Assembly (NCBI GenBank): GCA_003646745.1
Contig: QMLM01000123.1
Coordinates: forward strand, 1-5,441
Source of the DNA: Deltaproteobacteria bacterium
Lineage (GTDB): Bacteria; Desulfobacterota; B13-G15; RBG-16-54-18
DNA: 5,441 nucleotides
Reading direction: 5' to 3'
Shown here: positions 5,085 through 5,441 of the stretch, in pieces
Position numbering within the stretch: the first letter of the stretch is position 1
Layout of the letters: each line of letters starts with the position of its first letter
Notes under the pieces: generated by a model
What the model was told of the DNA's origin: nothing
Databases searched by the model: none
Seen by the model: only the letters and a program-made list of their open reading frames with translations
Made by a program: the position numbers and the translations under genes

Positions 5085-5441
5085 ATGGGACTTTTGGTGA
5101 CCTTTGAGGGGATAGAGGGCAGTGGTAAAAGCACTCAGATAGGGTTGACGAGGGAATTTCTGGAAGGAGGAGGATATCCCTATCTGGTTACTAAAGAACC
5201 CGGAGGGGCTCCCCTTGGAGAGGAGATCAAAAGGCTTGTCCTTGACGGGGGGCATCTGAGGATTGACCCCCTGGCTGAACTCTTTCTCTTTGGGGCTGAC
5301 CGAGCCCAACATGTGGCAGAGGTCCTCAGGCCTGCCCTGCAGGAAGGAAAAGTAGTGTTGTGCGACAGGTTTACTGATGCTACAGTCGCCTACCCAGGAT
5401 ATGGCAGGGGGGTGGATATCGCGTTTATCGAAGAAATAAAC
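5085..5441 (+). CDS. tmk: Thymidylate kinase, N-terminal part (gene runs off the right edge)
   Basis: The first 119 residues of a family usually about 200-215 long are visible. The enzyme phosphorylates dTMP to dTDP with ATP in the cytoplasm, an essential step to dTTP. Visible motifs are the P-loop EGIEGSGKSTQ (8-18), KEPGGAPLGEEI (37-48), which helps bind dTMP, FGADRAQHV (69-77), and the DRF motif (94-96) followed by TDATVAYPGYGRG. The P-loop has no Arg after the first Gly, as in the E. coli-type enzymes that carry the catalytic Arg in the lid; the lid itself is beyond the edge. The ATG at 5085 has TGAGGA (5072-5077) 7 nt upstream, which overlaps the stop codon of the TPR gene. Translation is therefore probably coupled and both genes likely share one mRNA. 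Oddities are Pro104 where many homologues have Gln (AYQG) and Ala42 where Thr is common (EPGGTP). Confidence 0.95.
   Translation, partial: MGLLVTFEGIEGSGKSTQIGLTREFLEGGGYPYLVTKEPGGAPLGEEIKRLVLDGGHLRIDPLAELFLFGADRAQHVAEVLRPALQEGKVVLCDRFTDATVAYPGYGRGVDIAFIEEIN

Noticed and set aside
5022..5312. Minus-strand open frame across the TPR-tmk junction
   Set aside because: It is antisense to the tmk P-loop region and has no domain or ribosome binding support.

Overview
This 5.4-kb window looks like ordinary chromosomal DNA from a Gram-negative bacterium with roughly balanced GC content. The TPR protein has a lipoprotein signal with Ser after the Cys, which suggests an outer membrane. The RpoH-type sigma factor points to a proteobacterial-type lineage. 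The mix of RpoH, a perfect HrcA/CIRCE operator and a TPP-riboswitch-controlled Thi4 suggests a deltaproteobacterial (Desulfobacterota-like) or related anaerobic, possibly thermophilic group. That placement is inference, since there is no rRNA or phylogenetic marker in the window.

Layout, left to right. Positions 1-130 (minus) hold the start of a Thi4-type thiazole synthase gene that runs off the left edge. Its leader (149-290) carries a clear TPP riboswitch followed by a terminator-like hairpin. Two near-consensus sigma-70 promoters sit back to back at 316-393. One fires left into the riboswitch and thi4, the other right into coaBC (413-1642), which encodes the two-domain coenzyme A enzyme. 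coaBC is convergent with rpoH (1649-2506, minus), with only 6 bp between the stop codons.

The rpoH promoter (2554-2582) is followed within 2 bp by a perfect CIRCE inverted repeat (2525-2551). This predicts that the HrcA repressor controls transcription of the heat-shock sigma factor. After an AT-rich gap comes a small cupin gene (2796-3149, minus) whose stop codon lies inside a long hairpin. It is divergent from a 15-repeat TPR lipoprotein gene (3350-5074, plus), which is followed 10 bp later by tmk, thymidylate kinase (5085 to the right edge), probably in the same operon.

Functionally the window mixes cofactor synthesis (thiamine thiazole, CoA), stress regulation (RpoH), dTTP synthesis (Tmk), one envelope protein and one uncharacterised cupin. 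I found no mobile element, CRISPR array, tRNA, rRNA or evident new multi-gene system. The most noteworthy parts are regulatory: CIRCE on rpoH, and the TPP switch with its divergent promoter pair. No gene-free stretch exceeds 300 bases; the three gaps (131-412, 2507-2795, 3150-3349) are described below.
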